Assembly (NCBI RefSeq): GCF_000372865.1
Contig: NZ_KB889965.1
Span: 4,733,786-4,797,785 of the forward strand
Length of the DNA: 64,000 nt
From: Methylosarcina fibrata AML-C10
GTDB lineage: Bacteria; Pseudomonadota; Gammaproteobacteria; Methylococcales; Methylomonadaceae
Reading direction: 5' to 3'
Below, one piece after another: positions 10,054 through 18,639 of the stretch. A model generated the notes under the pieces. That model saw nothing but the letters and a program-made list of their open reading frames with translations, searched no databases and was not told the origin of the DNA. A program made the translations under genes and the position numbers. Position 1 is the first letter of the stretch. Every line of letters starts with the position of its first letter.

Positions 10054-10768
10054 AGCCCCCGAGTTTTCTTCCACCGAGCTCGGTTCTCTGGAGTTATGGA
10101 ACTTGCCGGACATTACCGGAGTTGATGTTTCCGAAGCCCCCGAAGCGCTTGTGTTTGCCAAAGACCGGCCGCTCAAGCTGACGGTTGAAGAAATCGAATC
10201 GATGCAAAAGCAGGCTTATGAGGAAGCTTTTGCCCAGGGTAAAAAGGAGGGGTTTCAGCAGGGTTTCGAGGAAGGCTCCCAAAAAGGGTTTGAAGAAGGA
10301 TCCAAAAAGGGCTACGAGGAAAATGTCCATTTGCTGCAAAAACAGGCGACGGAGTTTGTCGGTCTGATGACGTCTTTAAGCGAGCCGTTGAATGCTCTGG
10401 ACGACGAAGTGGAAAAAGAGTTGGTGAAATTGGTCATCGGCGTCGCCAACCAACTGATTCGGCGGGAAATTAAAACGGATCCCGGGCAAATCGTTGCGGC
10501 CGTGAAGGAAGCAATCAAAGTTTTGCCTTTGTCGTCGCAAACGATTCATTTGCATTTGCATCCCGAAGATGCCGAACTGGTGCGTACGGTGTTGTCTCCG
10601 GCCGAATTGTCCCCTCCCTGGACTATTGTCGAAGATCCCCTGATTACGCGCGGCGGCTGCAAGGTCGACACCGAAGTGTCGCATATCGACGCGTCGGTGG
10701 AAAATCGTCTCAATGCCGTCGTCGCCCACATATTCGGCAACGAGCGGCAAGGGGACAAAACATGGTGA
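10037..10768 (+). CDS. fliH: Flagellar export ATPase regulator FliH
   Basis: FliH forms a dimer that restrains and positions the FliI ATPase at the export gate. I start it at ATG 10037, five bases after a GGAGG site, so the first 17 bp overlap fliG; a TTG at 10025 is the alternative. Of 243 residues, the central part (about 60-95) is a run of glycine-repeat helix (GKKEGFQQGFEEGSQKGFEE), which is the hallmark GxxxG pattern of FliH. The C-terminal half (LVIGVANQLIRREI, HLHPEDAELV) matches the FliH/HrpE/YscL fold. Confidence 0.94.
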   Translation: MISSFKAPEFSSTELGSLELWNLPDITGVDVSEAPEALVFAKDRPLKLTVEEIESMQKQAYEEAFAQGKKEGFQQGFEEGSQKGFEEGSKKGYEENVHLLQKQATEFVGLMTSLSEPLNALDDEVEKELVKLVIGVANQLIRREIKTDPGQIVAAVKEAIKVLPLSSQTIHLHLHPEDAELVRTVLSPAELSPPWTIVEDPLITRGGCKVDTEVSHIDASVENRLNAVVAHIFGNERQGDKTW

Positions 10769-12129
10769 GGCCCGAGAAAAACCGCTCCCGGATCTGGCTG
10801 AACCGACTGAAACCTTATTCGCAAAGATTCGCTGAAGCTCCGGATTTGATCGTGGAGGGCCGGCTTTCCCGGATGATCGGCTTGACGCTGGAAGCGGTAG
10901 GATGCAAGGCGGCCATCGGCTCCCGTTGCCGCATCGAGATGAAAAACGGAAGAAAAATCGAAGCCGAAGTGGTCGGTTTTTCGAGTGATCGGATTTTCTT
11001 AATGTCGGCAGGGAATCTGCACGGTCTCGAACCGGATTGCCGGGTCATTCCGCTGGGCAAAAACAGCCTGGCCCGGGTGGGGCACAGTTTGTTGGGGCGC
11101 GTTCTCGACGGCTCCGGCAAGCCGCTCGACAGCAAAGGACCGCTGAAAACGGATGCGCACATTTCGCTCGACGGCACGCCGATCAATCCCTTGACGAGAA
11201 AGCCCATCCGCACCGCGCTCGACGTCGGCGTGAGAGCGATCAACTCCCTGCTGTGCGTCGGCCGGGGACAGCGCATGGGTTTGTTTGCAGGCACCGGCGT
11301 GGGCAAGAGTATTCTTTTGGGCATGATGACCAAATTTACTTCGGCGGATATCGTCGTGGTCGGCCTGATCGGCGAGCGTGGGCGCGAGGTCAACGAATTC
11401 GTGCAAAAAATCCTGGGCGAAGAAGGTCTGAAAAGAGCGGTCGTCGTCGCCACGCCTGCCGACGATCCGCCGCTGATGCGGGTGCACGGCGCTCTTTTGG
11501 CCACCAGCATTGCGGAATATTTTCGGGATCAGGGGCTGGATGTGCTGTTGCTGATGGATTCTCTGACGCGGTTTGCTCAAGCCCATCGTGAAATAGCCCT
11601 GGCGATAGGCGAGCCGCCGGCCACCAAGGGTTATCCGCCTTCGGTGTTCGCCAGGTTGCCGCATCTGGTGGAACGGGCGGGCAACGGCAGCGACGGCGGC
11701 GGCTCGATCACGGCATTTTATACGGTGTTGACCGAAGGCGACGACCATAACGATCCTATCGCCGACTCGGCCAGAGGAGTGCTGGACGGCCATATATTTC
11801 TTTCCAGAAGTCTGGCCGAATCCGGGCATTTTCCCGCGATAGACATTGAAGTCTCGGTCAGCCGCGTCATGCCCGACATCGTCGATAGCGACCACATGCA
11901 GATGGCGCTGGAGATGCGGCGCCTGTATTCGACTTATCGGCAAAATCAGGACTTGATCAGTGTCGGCGCTTATCATCCGGGCTCCGATCCCAGAATCGAC
12001 AAAGCCATTGAAAAAAATGCCGCGATTCTGGAGTTTTTGAAGCAGGATATGAACGAAGCGGTCGACATCGGCCGGAGTTTGCAGGAGCTGGAGAGGGTGC
12101 TGGATTTGAAAAAACAAGGTGGTAAATGA
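10762..12129 (+). CDS. fliI: Flagellum-specific export ATPase FliI
   Basis: FliI is the hexameric ATPase of the flagellar type III export apparatus, related to F1 beta subunits. The 455 residues carry Walker A GTGVGKS (177-183), Walker B in LDVLLLMDSLTRFA, and the family signature IGEPPATKGYPPSVFARLP. The gene overlaps fliH by 7 bp and fliJ by 4 bp, so the three are likely translated together. Nothing in the catalytic motifs is altered. Confidence 0.98.
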   Translation: MVRPEKNRSRIWLNRLKPYSQRFAEAPDLIVEGRLSRMIGLTLEAVGCKAAIGSRCRIEMKNGRKIEAEVVGFSSDRIFLMSAGNLHGLEPDCRVIPLGKNSLARVGHSLLGRVLDGSGKPLDSKGPLKTDAHISLDGTPINPLTRKPIRTALDVGVRAINSLLCVGRGQRMGLFAGTGVGKSILLGMMTKFTSADIVVVGLIGERGREVNEFVQKILGEEGLKRAVVVATPADDPPLMRVHGALLATSIAEYFRDQGLDVLLLMDSLTRFAQAHREIALAIGEPPATKGYPPSVFARLPHLVERAGNGSDGGGSITAFYTVLTEGDDHNDPIADSARGVLDGHIFLSRSLAESGHFPAIDIEVSVSRVMPDIVDSDHMQMALEMRRLYSTYRQNQDLISVGAYHPGSDPRIDKAIEKNAAILEFLKQDMNEAVDIGRSLQELERVLDLKKQGGK

Positions 12130-12635
12130 TGAAAAGATCGGTGCGCATCAAAGCGATTGTGGAGCTCAAGGAGATGCAGGCGAAAGATGCCATGAGAGCG
12201 ATGGGCGTCTCCCAACGCAAATTGCAGGGCATGCAAGCGCAACTGGAAAGTTTAAAACATTATCGGCAGCAATATCAGGAACAATTTCATCGCCTGAGCG
12301 GCAAGGGCATGACCGTGTCTCAATTGATGGAGTTTCGATCGTTTGTCGATAAGCTGGATAAAGCCATCGCCGGCCAGGAGCACTCTGTGCGAGGGGTTCA
12401 GGCCGAGGTGGCGATGAAGAAGAAACTCTGGGAAGCCATACATAACCAGACCTCCAGCCTGCAGAAGGTCTGCGATGCGGCCCGCAGAACGGAAAAGAAG
12501 CAGGAAGACAAGCTTGAACAGTCGGAACAGGACGAATGGGCCGCCCGATTCGTGAAAGAACGCTCCGTCTTACAGACGACATCTGAGAAAAATCAGCCAG
12601 ACTTGGAAGCCAAGGTGACAGGAGATCGGATATGA
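12126..12635 (+). CDS. fliJ: Flagellar export chaperone/stalk protein FliJ
   Basis: FliJ is the coiled-coil stalk that inserts into the FliI hexamer and links it to FlhA. At 169 residues it is slightly longer than the usual 145-150. Almost the whole sequence is predicted coiled coil with charged heptads, for example AIVELKEMQAKDAMRAMG and the region around 40-100. FliJ sequences are poorly conserved, so position between fliI and fliK is a large part of the evidence. ATG 12126 overlaps the fliI stop; ATG 12129 is equally possible. Confidence 0.88.
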   Translation: MMKRSVRIKAIVELKEMQAKDAMRAMGVSQRKLQGMQAQLESLKHYRQQYQEQFHRLSGKGMTVSQLMEFRSFVDKLDKAIAGQEHSVRGVQAEVAMKKKLWEAIHNQTSSLQKVCDAARRTEKKQEDKLEQSEQDEWAARFVKERSVLQTTSEKNQPDLEAKVTGDRI

Positions 12636-14434
12636 ACATCGAAGGGGCCAAATTAGCAGCCGTACTTCAAAACTCTGCAACGACCGAAGGAGGAACCCCC
12701 AATTCGACCGATGGAGGGACTCTTGGAGGAGAATTTGCAGATGCCTTGACGGGACAGATCGAATCGTTAAGAGAGACTAAGACTCAGGCCGGATGGCCGG
12801 ATCCATTGTTAAATACAGCTCCTGCATCATCGTCTGGATTGCCGGCCAGAGTGGTTTTGGCCGATGTTCCCGACAATGAGCAAAAGCCCGGCCGGTTTTC
12901 CGGCAATACTCCGACGCCGTTGACTATAATTCAAGAACCCGTCGATGCCAATACCGATACCGCGTTGGCTGAATTGGCGGAAATGTTGGGTTACCCGCCT
13001 GCCGGAAAAGGTGAAAAATTGCCTTCTGTTGAAAGTCACGCAAGGAAGGACATCGCCGAAGGACGCAATAACCAAAAGAAAGATTCAAACCTCGTCTTAT
13101 CCACGACCGAAACCTTGATTTCCATGCCTCCTCATTCAGGGCAGAATCCAGCCGTCCTTCCGACGGCGCCCGAAGCCGGAGAGGAAAGTTTCAATGATCC
13201 TTCCAGTCCGAGGGCATCGATCGATTCGGGCAAGGGAAGGGCGCTGCCCTCGTCATTGGCCTGCATCAGCGTGATGGCAGGGGAAGGACAAAGACCTACT
13301 GAAAATAAGAAAGAAATTTCGGACTCGATGCGGCCGATGGCCGAGGTTGTGCTGCCTGTGAATGACCGGATTTCGGAACAAATCGTGCCGATGACCGAGG
13401 TGGTGCCGTCTTCCGCGTCTACTCAGGGACAAGAACAAATACTGTCCGCGCCGAAGCGGGGGATTGAAGCGAAAAACTTGAGCGATAGCGGCCCAATCCG
13501 TCGAGAGACATCACCGGATGCTGTTGAGACGGCCATCCTGGGCGGCAGACATGTCTCAACATATGAGGCGAAAGCCATGAAATCGCATGGCCGAGAGCCT
13601 GAATTGATGTTCGAAGTTTCGGAGCTGGCCGATGCGGTACCGTCTTTCGGGGTTTATTCCGGACATCCTTCGGTAGTCAATAATCCGGCGCATCAGGCTG
13701 ATCCGCAAAAAACTGACTCATCCTTTCTTAAACCTCTGTTGGCAGAATCAAAATCAAATACGTCCGGGTCCGATCCGGCTCTAGCAGAAACATTGCAAGA
13801 AGGTTCCGCGTTCGGTCAATCGGCAAAAGAAGCGCAACATCTACCTTCAAATTCCTTTGAAAAAACAGCTCAGTCTTTGGATTCGTCCCGGACCGAATCG
13901 CAGCCGATCTCTTCGAGTGCCGATCGGCCTGTTCCTCAAGGAATGCCGGAAATGGCTCAGCTTAATCGGCAACCGGTCGACAATAAAGTGGAAGTTCCGG
14001 CGCTGATGAGATCTTTAGCACATCCCGAATGGCATAGGGAGTTCGGTGAACGAATCCTGTGGATGACCCACAAAGAGCTCTCCGCGGCGGAAATCAAACT
14101 GAATCCCCAGCATCTCGGGCCGATATCGGTACGCATCGAGATGAATAACGATCAGGCCACCATTTCCTTTACGGCTCAGCATGCCTCGGTAAGAGAAGCA
14201 ATCGAGGCTTCCTTGCCCAAACTGCGCGAGATGATGAGTCATCAGCAATTGAATCTGGCGGATGTCAATATTTCTCAAAATCCCTCTTCGGATCACAATC
14301 AGTCGCAATCCCGCCATGCGTCTCGTCACTTTAACGGCTTTGCGTCCATTAATGGAAACGCTTCCGATCCGGGGGACGAGGCCGAAAACGGCCGGACGGT
14401 GGTCGGCAGAGGCTTGTTGAGCCTTTACGCGTGA
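12632..14434 (+). CDS. fliK: Flagellar hook-length control protein FliK
   Basis: FliK is secreted during hook growth and switches export specificity when the hook is full length. The 600-residue protein is longer than the enteric form (about 400). Its first 450 residues are low-complexity and hydrophilic, rich in Ser, Pro, Glu and Ala, as expected for a molecular ruler. The conserved C-terminal Flg_hook domain (about 465-560) contains the segment IKLNPQHLGPISVRIEM and LREMMSHQQLNLADVNI. The start ATG overlaps the fliJ stop (ATGA). The N-terminus cannot be checked by homology; the C-terminal domain is clear. Confidence 0.93.
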   Translation: MNIEGAKLAAVLQNSATTEGGTPNSTDGGTLGGEFADALTGQIESLRETKTQAGWPDPLLNTAPASSSGLPARVVLADVPDNEQKPGRFSGNTPTPLTIIQEPVDANTDTALAELAEMLGYPPAGKGEKLPSVESHARKDIAEGRNNQKKDSNLVLSTTETLISMPPHSGQNPAVLPTAPEAGEESFNDPSSPRASIDSGKGRALPSSLACISVMAGEGQRPTENKKEISDSMRPMAEVVLPVNDRISEQIVPMTEVVPSSASTQGQEQILSAPKRGIEAKNLSDSGPIRRETSPDAVETAILGGRHVSTYEAKAMKSHGREPELMFEVSELADAVPSFGVYSGHPSVVNNPAHQADPQKTDSSFLKPLLAESKSNTSGSDPALAETLQEGSAFGQSAKEAQHLPSNSFEKTAQSLDSSRTESQPISSSADRPVPQGMPEMAQLNRQPVDNKVEVPALMRSLAHPEWHREFGERILWMTHKELSAAEIKLNPQHLGPISVRIEMNNDQATISFTAQHASVREAIEASLPKLREMMSHQQLNLADVNISQNPSSDHNQSQSRHASRHFNGFASINGNASDPGDEAENGRTVVGRGLLSLYA

Positions 14435-14590
14435 GACAAGCGGTCTGCGTCGACTACCTGCCTTTATTTTTAGCCGTGAAATTACCGGTATAGTCCGCTT
14501 AACTGTTTTTGGCAGACGAGAAAGGAAGCCCTGGCCAGACTCGAAGTTAAGAGGAGATCAAAAACGGACCTTCTATTCGCTTTCACAACT

Positions 14591-14606
14591 TGGCATTAAA
14601 TATGCC
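14591..14606 (+). promoter_or_regulatory. Sigma-54 promoter of flgA
   Basis: TGGCATTAAATATGCC has the invariant GG (14592-14593) and GC (14604-14605) spaced by ten bases, almost the same as the element before fliE. It lies 39 bp upstream of the flgA ATG in the 210-bp fliK-flgA gap. Confidence 0.75.
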
Positions 14607-14644
14607 TAGTTAAGGATACAGTCATAAACCCGGCGCCTTCAGCG

Positions 14645-15346
14645 ATGAACAATAAGCCTGTTTTTTTTATATTAACCTTTGTTTGCTTGACTTCAGTCCG
14701 CGCGGAATCGTCGTTTCAGTCGCACGAGACCATTTATCAAGCGGCCAGAGAGTACATCGGACAAAATCTGACCGCTTCCGATGAATACGAGATCGATATG
14801 GTGCCCCTCGACAGTTTATTGACCTTGCCGGCGTGCAGCAAACCGCTGGAAGCTTTTACCACCGGGGATTTGACGAAAGTCAAGAGCGGTCGGGTTGCCG
14901 TCGGAGTGCGCTGCAACTCGGATAAAAAATGGTCGATCTTTATTTCCGCCATCGTCAAGGTTTATCAAAAGGTAGCCGTTTTAATCCAGCCGGTTAAACG
15001 GGGCGATACGATTACCCGTGGGCATTTTTCCATCGAACGAAGGGAAATAGCTAAATTCGGCGATGAGTTGATCACCCGGGCTGAGCAAGTCGAGAACAAA
15101 CAGGCCTTACGCTTCCTGCCGGCAGGGACCATTCTTACCGCGAAAAACATAGCCGAGCCTAAACTTGTCAAAAAAGGAGACAAAATCATCATCAGCGCCA
15201 GCCAGCCCGGTTTCAGCGTGCGCATGAACGGCTTAGCCATGATGGACGGCGCTAAAGGACAAATCATTCGCATTAAAAACCAGACTTCGGGGCGAATCGT
15301 AAGCGCTACCGTTGTCGAACCCGGAATGGTTAGTGTCAATTTTTAA
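14645..15346 (+). CDS. flgA: Flagellar P-ring assembly chaperone FlgA
   Basis: FlgA is a periplasmic chaperone for FlgI subunits during P-ring building. The 233 residues begin with a Sec signal peptide (about 1-20, FFILTFVCLTSVRAES). The C-terminal half is a SAF domain with VKRGDTITRGHFSIERREI and AGTILTAKNIAEPKLVKKGD, and it ends in the characteristic NQTSGRIVSATVVEPGMVSV. It is preceded by its own sigma-54 promoter and followed 78 bp later by flgM. Confidence 0.95.
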   Translation: MNNKPVFFILTFVCLTSVRAESSFQSHETIYQAAREYIGQNLTASDEYEIDMVPLDSLLTLPACSKPLEAFTTGDLTKVKSGRVAVGVRCNSDKKWSIFISAIVKVYQKVAVLIQPVKRGDTITRGHFSIERREIAKFGDELITRAEQVENKQALRFLPAGTILTAKNIAEPKLVKKGDKIIISASQPGFSVRMNGLAMMDGAKGQIIRIKNQTSGRIVSATVVEPGMVSVNF

Positions 15347-15363
15347 TGTCCGCCAAAACCTGT

Positions 15364-15390
15364 TAAAGTTTCGCCGTAAACTGCCGATAT
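15364..15390 (+). promoter_or_regulatory. Sigma-28 (FliA) promoter of flgM
   Basis: TAAAGTTT (15364-15371), then exactly 11 bases, then GCCGATAT (15383-15390). This fits the enterobacterial FliA consensus TAAAGTTT-N11-GCCGATAA at every position but the last. It lies 34 bp before the flgM ATG, so flgM and flgN should be made mainly after FliA is released. Confidence 0.85.
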
Positions 15391-15424
15391 AAGTTATAGA
15401 CGAAACGAAACCGAGGTATTTGAC

Positions 15425-15736
15425 ATGACTATCGAATCCATAAAGGGTAGAACGAATCCTCTATCCCCCATCAAACCGGTACAAAAAATTGAAGTTAACG
15501 ATCAAAAACAGGTGACGGCCCAAAGCGCCAAACCCGATCACGACATTGCCGTGACGACGGTCATACAGGGTATAAAAAGAACAGTTGACTCGTCCTCCGG
15601 AGCAGCCGTGGATATGGACCGGGTGAATGCGGTAAAGAAGGCGATCGCCGACGGAAGCTATAAGATTGACGCCGAGCAGATCGCGAAGAAAATGATTCAA
15701 TTTGAAGAGTTAATGCCACCGGAAGACAGTACGTGA
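15425..15736 (+). CDS. flgM: Anti-sigma-28 factor FlgM
   Basis: FlgM binds and inhibits the flagellar sigma factor FliA until it is exported through the finished hook. The 103 residues show the usual disordered N-terminus and a helical C-terminal binding region (VDMDRVNAVKKAIADGSYKI, then AEQIAKKMIQFEELM). This is the standard FlgM signature, with xxGxYxIDxxxIAxxMI. A sigma-28 promoter immediately upstream gives the known feedback loop. Its stop overlaps the GTG start of flgN. Confidence 0.96.
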   Translation: MTIESIKGRTNPLSPIKPVQKIEVNDQKQVTAQSAKPDHDIAVTTVIQGIKRTVDSSSGAAVDMDRVNAVKKAIADGSYKIDAEQIAKKMIQFEELMPPEDST

Positions 15737-16233
15737 TCATGATTGAAAAAACGTTTCCCCTCGTAGAAATACAAATCCTCAGTTTACTGAATGCAGTTGA
15801 AGAGCTTTATCGGCAACTGACCCAGGAAGCCGAAAGTCTGAAACAAACCCGGCAAGCCGACTTGCTTGGCCACATCGCCGGCAACAAGAATCGGCTGGTA
15901 AACCGGACGGAGCAGTTGAGCAAACAGCTTGAAGACCTGTTGTCCATGGAACAGTTGCCGTGCCATCAGGAAGGTATCCGGACTCTTTTCCGGCGCGCCG
16001 AATCGGCAGGTTTTTCGACTTCGGATACGGCTCACAGGTGGGCTCAATTGAGATCTCTCTCGGCCGCCTGCAAAGCTCTCAATGAACACAACGGCGCCTG
16101 CATCGAGCTTCTGGCTCGCCACACCCAGCGGTCGTTGCATATACTGAAAGGCAAGCCGGCCTTCGCTAACACGTACGGACCGGACGGCACGGCCCGAAGC
16201 GATTATTTTTCCCGCACTTCAATTTCGGTATAA
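15733..16233 (+). CDS. flgN: Flagellar export chaperone FlgN family protein
   Basis: FlgN is a cytoplasmic chaperone for the hook-filament junction proteins FlgK and FlgL. The 166-residue protein is nearly all helical with LNAVEELYRQLTQEAESLKQ and the C-terminal feature CIELLARHTQRSLHILKG. FlgN families diverge strongly, so the position directly after flgM weighs heavily. I prefer the GTG at 15733, which has a GGAAG site seven bases upstream and overlaps the flgM stop; ATG 15739 is the alternative. Confidence 0.85.
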   Translation: MIMIEKTFPLVEIQILSLLNAVEELYRQLTQEAESLKQTRQADLLGHIAGNKNRLVNRTEQLSKQLEDLLSMEQLPCHQEGIRTLFRRAESAGFSTSDTAHRWAQLRSLSAACKALNEHNGACIELLARHTQRSLHILKGKPAFANTYGPDGTARSDYFSRTSISV

Positions 16234-16269
16234 GCGTTTACATTGATGGTTTCTTGCGGTTTTAACGAG

Positions 16270-17511
16270 TCATTTACAGGTGGCGGCTCGTTTGGCGGAA
16301 TGGTTTTTGGTCAAGGCGTCCGTTAATCGCCGCGCATCTCGGGTTTGCGGCTCGGTCCAGCGCAGGCGCACAGTATAGAAAATATCGTTGTCCGGAAAAC
16401 GCGGGGCGATCTTGACCTCCAGTCCTTGTTGCTCCAACCGGCTTTTAGCCGTTTGCGCATTCGTTTCATTGCTGAAGATGCCTAAAGAAATGGCCCCTTT
16501 CAATTCTCCTTCATTAATGATCTGCAGATCGCGGATTCCGTATTCGGTCTTTAAAACATCCGCATTGTGCAAGGAGCCTTCCATAGTCGACGAAGCGGGA
16601 TAATAGACGACGTAACTGATGCGCTTTTGCGATTTTCCGGATTTGGCCGGCGATAGGCTCAAACTTTTCAGTTGAGGACGAAAGCGGTTAAGCAGGGCAT
16701 GAAACGCCCCGTCATCTTTTATCGGACCTGCCGTATAACAGGCCGACGATACGCTGTCCTGTTTGGGTTGATTGTCCGGATTCGTTACTTTGGTTTGAGC
16801 CCGATCTGCATTGATCGAGCTTACAGTTTTCGTCACGGTTTTTTTTTCCGGAGCTGACAATTCTTTCTGCAGTGGAGAAGCGGCGCTGCCGGCTTTGTCT
16901 GGATTTTCTGCCGCCGGTTTCTCTTGCTTCAGCTTGGTTTTTTCGGAAACGCTTTCCGTACTGGCCGATTCTACCGTTTTTTCTTCGGAACCTGTGTTCT
17001 TTGTCTCACGACTGCCGGATACGGGAGAAACTACGCTTTCCGGACTCTCTTTCATTGCTTCTTCCGAAGGCTCAGCCGCTGTGTCGGCCGCTCTCTCATC
17101 CGCCGGCTTAACGGGTGGTGCCGCAGGGGAAAGATCGGCGCCGCCCGCTTTATCGATGGCCGTATCGCTGTCAACTGCGGTACGAGCCCCGGTTTCTCCC
17201 TGCGTTTCGTTCAAACTGCCGGCCGTCGGTGCCGGCCGGGCGTTTACCGGCTCTTGCATAGCCCTGTTAGCTTCAGGCGCGGCATTATTTTTTTCTTCGA
17301 CCTTGACGGCGGGAGCGGCAGGACTCGGAGAGAGACCCAAGGAACCGGCCGACTCAGCCTGGATTTTTAGGTTGTCCGAGTAAGAGGCTTGCGGTTTCTG
17401 TTCGCTGCGCTCATCCGATTCGATTGCGTCGAATTCGAAGGCGCCGTAGCGAAACTCAACCATCAGCAAGACCGTATTTGCCAATAAAAATGCAAGCAGC
17501 CAATATCTCAT
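16270..17511 (-). CDS. Single-pass membrane protein with disordered linker and C-terminal SPOR-like domain
   Basis: The 413-residue protein starts with a transmembrane helix (about 3-20, YWLLAFLLANTVLLMVEF). A long linker (about 25-270) follows, rich in Pro, Ala, Glu, Ser and Lys, and then a compact C-terminal region. That region has the spacing of SPOR domains: AISLGIFSNETNAQTAKSRL, then EVKIAPRFPDNDIFYTVRLR. SPOR proteins span the periplasm and bind denuded peptidoglycan at division or remodelling sites. The gene converges on flgN with a 36-bp gap. A TTG at 17517 is an alternative start two codons upstream. A role in flagellar placement or in division cannot be decided from sequence. Confidence 0.7.
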   Translation of the reverse strand: MRYWLLAFLLANTVLLMVEFRYGAFEFDAIESDERSEQKPQASYSDNLKIQAESAGSLGLSPSPAAPAVKVEEKNNAAPEANRAMQEPVNARPAPTAGSLNETQGETGARTAVDSDTAIDKAGGADLSPAAPPVKPADERAADTAAEPSEEAMKESPESVVSPVSGSRETKNTGSEEKTVESASTESVSEKTKLKQEKPAAENPDKAGSAASPLQKELSAPEKKTVTKTVSSINADRAQTKVTNPDNQPKQDSVSSACYTAGPIKDDGAFHALLNRFRPQLKSLSLSPAKSGKSQKRISYVVYYPASSTMEGSLHNADVLKTEYGIRDLQIINEGELKGAISLGIFSNETNAQTAKSRLEQQGLEVKIAPRFPDNDIFYTVRLRWTEPQTRDARRLTDALTKNHSAKRAATCK

Positions 17512-17517
17512 GTCCAA

Positions 17518-18059
17518 ATATCCGAAAGTGTCAAAATGAATGAATTTGTATGCTTATTACAGCAAAATAAAAAAGTGCATAGGAAAGAACGCAATGCCGT
17601 TAAGTCAAGCCGGATTCAGGTTTTTTTATTGGAGTGGCCAAGTCCGCCTGGTCGACCGGTCTCGTTATTGCCCAAGCCGGTTTGGCCGCTCCCGGCCGCT
17701 TATTTTAACGGCATTGAAAGATAACGGTTGGGTTCGTGCTAAACCGGGGGTGCCCGCTTGAACTCATACAAACAAATTCGCGGGCATCAGGTCGAATCTG
17801 TGGCAGCGGCGTCCGGCTCGATCGAGTACCCGCACGACAGATTGTTTATGATCCAATTTGATTTGATACCGCTTTAGTTTAGTCGTCTTTGGCAGAGAAG
17901 GAGGAAAACCGGCGAATTTCGACACGCATTGGCGAATGAACGACTTGCGCCTCATTCGTCGATGGCTGAGATTACATAAGACTCGATTAAAATCCGAACT
18001 CGATCAGACAGATTTCGGGATGTGCCTGAATCCGGACTGTGCTATTTAAGGCCGCCCGC
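17518..18059. other. Intergenic region with no supported gene
   Basis: This region lies between the SPOR gene (start) and the merR gene (end). Three short frames (17536-17724 +, 17540-17761 +, 17764-17955 -) encode 62-73 residues with no recognisable motif. The promoter for the SPOR gene should lie at its left end. I see no repeat or RNA gene. Confidence 0.45.
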
Positions 18060-18503
18060 TTAAAGTTTTCCGCGCGCCCTGTCTGCGTTTTTGAGTTCCT
18101 GCAATTTGCTGGATTGCCTGAAGCGATTCTTGCCCGCAATGTGCAGTAGGCGAAGAAATTTTGGGCATTCGAAATGGTTGGGCGCACTGCAGGCCGCTGC
18201 ATGAAGAAGGCCGTTACGCATCTTGACCAATTCCTTGATTTTTCCGTCCAGCTCTCCCGCCTTGGTTAAAAGCAGCGTTCTGTCAATTTCAGGCCCTTCG
18301 GAAGTAAACATTCCGGCAATCTCGTCCAGCGAAAAACCGGCGCTACGTCCCAACGATATCAGGGCCAGCCGCGCCAATACGTCGGTGCGGAATTGACGGC
18401 GCAAGCCGATTCGGCCGGTGGACCGGATCAGCCCTTTTTCTTCATAGAAGCGCAGCGTTGAAGCGGGTAATCCCGATGCTTTTGCGACCTCGGTTATATC
18501 CAT
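18060..18503 (-). CDS. MerR-family transcriptional regulator
   Basis: The 147-residue protein has a MerR-type winged helix-turn-helix at 1-70 (ITEVAKASGLPASTLRFYEE, then GLRRQF), a dimerisation coiled coil and a C-terminal segment with two cysteines (AACSAPNHFECPKF). MerR proteins bind between an over-spaced -35 and -10 and untwist the DNA when their ligand binds. I start it at ATG 18503, five bases after a GGAG site, not the upstream in-frame ATG at 18524. The Cys-x6-His-x2-Cys pattern may bind metal or sense redox, but it is not the iron-sulfur cluster motif of SoxR. It is divergent from tpm, with a MerR-type promoter between them. Confidence 0.88.
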   Translation of the reverse strand: MDITEVAKASGLPASTLRFYEEKGLIRSTGRIGLRRQFRTDVLARLALISLGRSAGFSLDEIAGMFTSEGPEIDRTLLLTKAGELDGKIKELVKMRNGLLHAAACSAPNHFECPKFLRLLHIAGKNRFRQSSKLQELKNADRARGKL

Positions 18504-18527
18504 TGCGTCTCCTTTGACAATCAATAC

Positions 18528-18558
18528 TTGACTTCAAGTCAACTTGAACTTGTATTCT
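18528..18558 (+). promoter_or_regulatory. MerR-type promoter/operator driving tpm
   Basis: TTGACT (18528-18533) and TATTCT (18553-18558) are separated by 19 bp, the over-long spacing typical of MerR-controlled promoters. A 7-bp dyad, TTCAAGT-ca-ACTTGAA (18533-18548), lies in the spacer. Its core differs at one position from the SoxR box core TCAAGTTAACTTGA. It points rightward to the methyltransferase gene and lies just upstream of merR. Confidence 0.75.
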
Positions 18559-18639
18559 GTCCCGGAACGCCGTCCGATGCAATAGGTAAATCATAAGGCG
18601 ACGGCATTTATTTATCCATGAAGAATTTAAGGAGGGAAT

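Noticed and set aside
9187-10176. Minus-strand open frame of 329 codons
   Set aside because: It is antisense to fliG and fliH, with no domain visible.
10999-12117. Minus-strand open frame of 372 codons
   Set aside because: It lies inside fliI and reflects codon bias of that gene.
16811-17383. Plus-strand open frame of 190 codons
   Set aside because: It is antisense to the low-complexity linker of the SPOR protein; its Ser/Ala/Gly run is a mirror of that linker.
17764-17955. 63-codon minus-strand frame
   Set aside because: No ribosome site or motif; too little to support a gene.
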